A DNA stretch of 64,000 nt, taken from NCBI GenBank assembly GCA_029204225.1, contig CM055095.1:46948510-47012509 (forward strand). Direction: 5' to 3'. Below are positions 58,086-64,000 of this stretch, piece after piece (within the stretch, counting starts at the first letter, position 1; each line of letters begins with the position of its first letter). The notes below the pieces were generated by a model, which was not told where the DNA came from, did no database searches, and saw only the letters and a program-made list of their open reading frames with translations. The stretch is from Diphasiastrum complanatum. Its lineage: Eukaryota; Streptophyta; Lycopodiopsida; Lycopodiales; Lycopodiaceae. The position numbers and the translations under genes were made by a program.

Positions 58086-58500
58086 AAAAAAGATAAACTT
58101 AAAAGGGACCCACCATTTCTGCTGACAACAGGCAGAACAAAAAACAAAGCTGTAAGCAAGAAAGAAGCCAACAGATTCTGAAGAGCTAGAATCTGTAAAC
58201 ATTTGGCCCGTTGTCGCTTGTCCACTCACATTCTGAAATGATCAATGTTGCAACACTACCCCTGATCAAATCCATCCAAGAAACGTCGCACATTTCAAGA
58301 TCTATTTACAACTCAAAACGACTTGCAACCACCCTCCACACGTTCTACATACATTCTCAGATCTTTCGTCATCCTCCTCTACACACAGTTACCCATCGTC
58401 TGCACCTCCCTCCGTCACCGTCTCACCTGAGCTCGTTCGTCACCATCTCAGCCGAGTCGCCTCTCCGTTACCATCTCGACCAATGTAGGTGCTTATGAAA
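58086..58500. other. Leader segment without recognised features
   Basis: Between the direct repeat and the short-period repeats; no gene seen. Confidence 0.35.
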
Positions 58501-58509
58501 AACAAAAAA

Positions 58510-59005
58510 CAGTCGAACCTGAACGAAGCGTTTCAGTCAGATCTCATCGAAGCAATTCAGTCAGATATCAACCGACAAATTTTATCAGATCTCGATGGAA
58601 GCATTTTAGTCAGATCTCGACTGAAGCATTTCAGTTAGATCTCAACTGAAGTATTTCTATTGGATCTCACCTGCGTCTCCACTTAAAATCTCGACCGAGA
58701 CATTCTTTTGAAATCTCAATTAGGCCCTCTCTGAGAAATCTCGTCCACGTCTCTCCTTCAAATCTCAATCGAGCCAGAAGACATTCAATTTTCGATCAGG
58801 TCTGAGCTTCAAATCTTGACTGAGGCATTCTCTTCAGCTCTCGACCGCGCCCAATCAATCAGATCTCGACCGAAGCATTTCAATCAGATCTTGATCGAAG
58901 GCTTTCAGTCAGATCTCGACCGAAGCATTTTAGTCAGACCTCCACCGAAGCATTTCAGCCAGAGCTCAACCGAAACATTTCTGTTCAAATCTCGACCGGG
59001 TCTTA
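58510..59005 (+). repeat. Degenerate ~24-26-bp tandem repeats
   Basis: At least fifteen variants of CAGATCTCGACCGAAGCATT follow each other. Most keep AGATCTCGACCGA, giving overlapping BglII-like AGATCT sites. They lie in the leader upstream of the H gag. Confidence 0.85.
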
Positions 59006-59860
59006 GTTTTTTTTGTGTTTTTTTTGAGTTTTTTCGTGTTTTTTTCTGAGTTTTTTTGTGTTCTTTTGAGTTTTTTTCGTGCTTTGTCATGTTTTTTTTT
59101 CTGAGTTTTTTCGTGTTTTTTCGAGTTTTTTTCATGCTTTTTTTTTTTCTAAGCTTTTTCGTATTTTTATTCGTATTTTTTCGCGTTTTTTTCATGTTTT
59201 TTTCATCTTTTTTGAGATTTTTTTGGGTGTTTTTTCGTGTTTTTCAAAAGGTTTTTTCTTCTTCTTTTTTTCGAGTTCTTCACGACTTCATCTTTTCAAG
59301 TTTTTTTTGCGACTTCATTTTTTTTGAGTTTTTTTTTGCGTCCTGTTGTTTTCGAACTTTTTTTTTTTTCCCGTTTTTTGAGTTTTTCGACTTTCAAGCT
59401 TTTTTGCGTCCTATTGTTTTCGATTTTTTTTTTTTGTTTTTTTTTTGTGTTTCAAGGTTTTTTCATCTTTGATTTTTTTTTCTTTCGCGTTTTTTGAATT
59501 TTTTCGAGCTTGTTCACGTTTTTCGAGCCTTTTTGAGATTTTCCGATTTTCTTTCGTGCTTTTTTGCGTTTTTCAAGATTTTTCATTTTTTCGAGTTTTT
59601 TCACAACTTCATCTTTTCGAGCTTTCTTTCGTGACTTCATTTTTTTGTGACTATTTTTTTTTTGACTTTTTTCTCGTATCTAGAAATTTTCGAGATTCTA
59701 TAAGTTTTTTCGATTTTCAGGAATTTTTGATCTTTAAAATTTTCGGGATTATTTGATTTTTTTTGAAATCTTTCGTTTTCAAGCTTTTTCGCGTTTTTTT
59801 TTCAGGATTTTTTTTTAGAAAAAGAAAAAACTTAATCAATTAACAAAAACAAAATCACCG
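59006..59860 (+). repeat. T-rich low-complexity tract
   Basis: About 850 bp dominated by T runs punctuated by CGAG, CGTG or CGCG. The long Phe-rich plus frames and Lys-rich minus frames through it follow from composition. Confidence 0.9.
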
Positions 59861-59900
59861 AAAACCCATACAAAACACAGAAAAGACGTCACAGTACAGA

Positions 59901-61229
59901 ATGGACCACTATACTAATTCGGAGATCCCAGTAGATTATCCATGCGAAATGCGGTCCCCTACAACTAAACAAATCAGACGTCATAGGTTCTACCGAATGC
60001 CATCTCAAGTCCACGAGCCATCCACAAATCCATTAGAGGGACAAGAGCGTGATAGAGCCGAGTTTTCACGAGCACAAGCCATGTTCATGGTGTTGAAGCA
60101 TCATATGCCATAACACAACTGAATGGAGCTTCTGCCACTCACGAAACTCATCTTCAGAAAAGAACACCTAAGCTAGATCTACCAAGTTTGACGATAGTTC
60201 GGACTCTCAAAGATTCTTGCAAATCTTTGAGAATGCATGTGACGTTTACAACGAAACATCCTCCGATGCTATGGTCCAACTGTTTTCGATGATCATGATC
60301 GCTAAGCACGAGATTGGTTTTTTAACCTTGATCGTGAAGATAAAACAGATTGGTCAATTTTGAAAGAGTCCTTTATCAAACGTTTTAAGCCCTTTTGTTT
60401 GATAGAGAGTCATTTTGTCAAATTGAGTAACATCAAGATGGCAAAAGATGAACACGTACGAAACTATATTGAGCGTTTCAAGCGCTTGAAAAGTCAAGTA
60501 CAAGAACAGCCCACTGAACAGATGCTCATCATCTGGTTTTTAGTCGGCCTTCCAAGATGGATTAGATGCGAGCTTAAATCCAATGACGAATATACGAGCC
60601 TAAAGTTAGCTATGTCTGATGCCATCAAGGAGGAAGATGAAGGATTAGATGTTGACGAATCCAGGGAAAGGAGAGCACCATGTGCTCTTGTCCATGAGTT
60701 GAAGCCGATCGAGGATATCCAAAATCAGCTTTGGAAATCCCAGTTGGAGTTGCTTGATAAGCAACACCAACTACAGTTAGAGAAACTCACAGATGAGTTT
60801 CAAATTGTCCTGAAGTCTATCCAATGTAGTATGCCTGGTCAGCCAAACCCTACACAGGTACCTTATAGACGAAAACCAATATAGTGCCCACATTGCCGGG
60901 CTATGCATCCTGCCCATGCTTGTCCTTCATATCCGCCTATCCAAGCACATACAGTCCAACAATATGAAGAACAACCATCACAATCTGGACATTCCTTGAC
61001 TTATCATGAATATCCACTTGAAAATCCAGAACCACTAGCCATACAAGCTGGCTATGCCATTACGCAAGGGCCAATGAACAGTAGATGTTTCATATGTGGT
61101 GAAACAGGCCACTATATGGTTGATTGTCCAGTCCAGACCAAGTACCACGCCGAGTGTCCCGACTATGTTAGGAAACACAGTTTCAAAGACTGCCCGAACC
61201 AACCAAGTAAAATCCTACATGCCCGATGA
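59901..61229 (+). pseudogene. Ty3-type gag (retrotransposon gag with zinc knuckle), frameshifted
   Basis: ATG 59901 (MDHYTNSEIP) soon meets a stop. A shifted frame reads SSDSQRFLQIFENACDVYNE and SMIMIAKHE. Frame 60360-60884 then gives KESFIKRFKPFCLIESHFVK, EHVRNYIERFKRLKSQVQEQ and LVGLPRWIRCELKS, the Ty3 gag core. After another stop the zinc knuckle CFICGETGHYMVDC appears near 61085-61126. No protease or pol follows within 2.2 kb. Confidence 0.78.
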
Positions 61230-61900
61230 TAAGATCCTCGCAACAACATCACATGAGCACCATAGCAACCAACAATTCATCTTGCTGCTCAATCGAGAAG
61301 TTTCTTGCAAACTTCTACATTACCACACAATTCACCAGGTCCATAATGCAAAAAGACACTAATATGAAATGAGTCCTTGTAGAAAGAAAGTGAAACCAAT
61401 ATTCCGTCATCTGCTACAATGTCCAACCAAAAGCAATCTCCACATGGAATTGACATTTTTTATCCCCTTCTGCAATCTCAAATCTATTTGTCTTCCCACA
61501 TCCTGATAAGATTTCCAATGTGCCAATACACAATCAATCTAGGAATCGAATATCCAGATAGAGATTCGGTTTTGAATTTCTTGCTTTGAGAGGTACTCAG
61601 GATATCGTACCTCAACCATACCTACATCTCAAGCTATATCTTACAATATCTGTTATCAATGATGATAGATTTAGTGTCACCAACCTTGTCTTGTTTTGAC
61701 AAGGGCATATAAGAGTAAGTCTCATTACTCTACAAACAAATGGAATATTGCAATTGTCAAGGTGAATTATCAATGTTGATGAATGCAAGTTTGTTTGACA
61801 AGTGCTATACAGTTCTCACTGTCTGTACAGTTCGTTTATTTCCTTGTTCCTTCATTTCCTAGTGTGTGATTGATTTTTCCATGAGAAATATCTACTGCAC
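61230..61900. other. Unassigned DNA downstream of the H gag
   Basis: No recognisable coding region or repeat. Confidence 0.4.
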
Positions 61901-62758
61901 AAGATGATAAATTTTACAGTTTTTAGGAAAATAATGATTGTACTTAACAATCATAGAGAGTTATTGGTTGCCTAATCAATGGATCTATCAAGTTCTACAC
62001 ATTAGATCTTGATCTAGATTCACTACACATGGATTTAAGCAAGAGCAATGGATCAACACATCATAAATTAGTGAGAGCGTCCTCACACATGTGGAGTATT
62101 GTCCACAGTACGGCCTGCACCTGAAACAACAAGTACAATAGTCCTAGATAGCGTTCACTCATATAAATCACAAGACAAATGACTAGAAAGCTCACAAAAG
62201 TGTAGAATGCAAAAGTCTCATCAATCTTTTTGGCAAAATGATGATCCTTTTAGGATCAAGTACATCTGGTACAGTCCAACAGGTCTTCACAAGTGTGAAG
62301 AGTGCCACATCACTTAGATCTATCCATTTGATCCATCCTTGATCCTTATCCAAAAGTTGACCTTCTAGAATATGGCTAAATCCAAAAAGCTAGTCTCCTA
62401 GAATATACGAATATTCCCAACAAAATAGGATCTAAGAAAAATGGTCAACTCTTATTTATCTAGTACTCTATACACACGTGTGAACATCCACTTGCCATGT
62501 GGGAGCATTTACTCATGCACATGCAAGGAAAAGCTAATTTCTAGGTGACTAGTCAACTTGACTAAAAACTAGTCATATCATGTTCACACTAACTAGATTG
62601 ATACAAAATCAATTTAGATATATACAAGTATGAAAAGTACATCCTTTCACACATGGGAATAGGATCCACACATGTGAAATCAGATCATCAACATTATTCT
62701 AATATTTGATCAACATTTACAATAACCAATGTCAAGTGAGAAGTGACAATTTTCAACA
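61900..62758 (-). repeat. Probable solo copia LTR
   Basis: The plus-strand end GTGACAATTTTCAACA resembles the ends of the D LTR (GACAATTTTCACA), and the interior has CACACGTGTG at 62473 and CACACATGTG-like variants near 62680, as in the B LTR. Left boundary approximate; no second copy found. Confidence 0.5.
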
Positions 62759-63454
62759 CAAGAGTCTTCCATAGAGCATCTCAAGATCACATTTTCATTC
62801 ATCTATCCATCTTCAGATCACCTTGCACAGAGTTTACGATCTTTGAGCATACTGAAAATTTGCGAAATACATATCACGTCAGAGTTTATTGCTGTATCTC
62901 ATCGTCATATTCATCTTTGAGTCAACTACAACAAGATCGAAACAAATTTAGTTAAAATTTGTTCAATCTTTAGTCCAGTAGCATGTTCAACGTGTTTCAA
63001 CTACGTGTTCCACACACCGATCCAATCTTGAGCATGAACAATTACCAGCAACAACATCCCCACCAACAGATTTTTTTGGGGGGGAGAGAGTGGATCTGCT
63101 TGGATCCACATTGCTAGCAACATCATCAACAAGATCAATAGCCAAGGTCACAAAACCAAAGATGACAACGACAAGGCTAAGAAGACAGATGGGCAATCCA
63201 AAGCGACTCAATCAGAAAAAGTATCCCAGTCACGACGAAGATCCTTTAGAAAAGAGAAATACAAGCATTGGAAAATTAGTCTCCTTTTGTCACCTACCCT
63301 CTTGACACAACATTTGCATCCATTCTCATGCCTATCATCCACACCATCTACTGTTGTCACCACCACCACCGCCCTTCATTCCATCTGTTTGTTTATCATC
63401 TGTTCACTGTTCTTCTGAGAAATTCCCAGTTTTTGATAGTCTTACCGAAGCGGC
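62759..63454. other. Unassigned DNA before the right H repeat
   Basis: No supported gene. A purine run GGGGGGGAGAGAG at about 63078-63090 could be a polypurine tract, but the repeat begins 360 bp later. Confidence 0.35.
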
Positions 63455-64000
63455 TGTGGTTGTGGATAATAGAGTGGATTAGTTTTCATGCTTCCTTAAG
63501 GTGGATTAGTTCTCATTTCTTGTTTGTGAATTAATGTAGGAATCATCATTCTAGTAAACTAAATAGGCTGGGTTTGTGGTGTAGTTCTTGCATATTACCT
63601 TACAACCCTATTCTTGATGTTCTTGGAATGTTCAAAAATCAAAAGACTGGTTGGTTTCTTGATTCTTGGACTTCTAAAATGCTACTAGAATAGTTTCTTC
63701 TTTCAGTTTTGTGGATTTATGCATGTTTAGTAGTGTTTAGAATCTGATTGTAACTTGTTTTTGCAGTGCTAGAATAGGATTTCAGTCGTTGTTCAACAGT
63801 TTTGCATGCTGATCTAATGGTTGAACATTTTGGCATGCATGCCTGATTGAATGTGGTTGTTTATGCATGTGCTTCAGTGCGAGTGACAAACCTGAGTGTC
63901 CTCTAACAGGCAGGACAATACTACAATGTTAATCAGTCCATTCTGCCTGGTTTGGGCATTGTAATAACAAGAACACATCTAATAAATGCCCACAAAGCCT
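63455..64000 (+). repeat. Long direct repeat H, right copy (runs off window)
   Basis: Second copy of 57573-58085, with scattered substitutions, reaching the window end. Confidence 0.65.

Noticed and set aside
59056-59756. Phe-rich plus-strand and Lys-rich minus-strand frames
   Set aside because: Products of the T-rich low-complexity tract, overlapping in several frames at once.

Overview
The window is nuclear DNA from a land plant with a large, repeat-rich genome. The evidence is one spliced gene for a plastid-type copper ATPase with GT-AG introns, a chromodomain Ty3 element, many Ty1/copia elements, a hAT transposon with its own intron, a LINE and a CACTA-type MITE. I cannot fix the lineage from sequence alone. 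No tRNA, rRNA or prokaryotic feature was seen.

Layout. 1-2085: decayed hAT transposase (minus), running off the left edge. 2086-5529: Ty3 chromovirus cut at its 5' side. 5560-6830: LINE fragment. 7597-19713 (+): twelve exons of a PAA1/HMA6-like P1B copper ATPase, about 638 residues; the first ~300 residues of the family (transit peptide, metal-binding domain, first membrane helices) are not in the window. Intron 7 carries an internally rearranged copia element (11171-14952) with a 5-bp target duplication. 21195-22520 (minus): exon-like blocks of an unrecognised spliced gene or pseudogene. 23010-33121: a mosaic of at least three copia elements. Two of them (called B and C here) are each split across the same pair of breakpoints near 27820 and 30985, which reads as an inversion.

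34587-40142: element D, the youngest insertion, with LTRs differing at 1 of 647 bases and an AGCTA target duplication. It encodes a copia gag joined to a long unrecognised reading frame and no polymerase. 40290-44620: gag remnant, MITE, LTR-like DNA and a very decayed copia. 45196-48372: a fairly complete copia pol (I, minus). 48948-54005: element G, LTR-bounded but with non-canonical reading frames. 54209-54893: a third, diverged G-type LTR. 54894-57400: copia gag-protease (F, minus) with its 5' LTR. 57573-64000: a ~500-bp direct repeat pair enclosing a Ty3-type gag (H), with a repetitive and T-rich leader.

How it fits together. The only clear host gene is the copper ATPase, which would import Cu+ into plastids; its introns absorb the insertions. 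The rest is mobile DNA in layers: young D sits just behind another element's primer site, and J sits in an intron. Recurrent LTR features are GA/CT microsatellites of very different length at equivalent LTR positions, CACACGTGTG palindromes, and clusters of TCGCGA. The best candidates for something undescribed are D with its extended frame and single internal stop, G, and the unassigned exon blocks at 21.2-22.5 kb.
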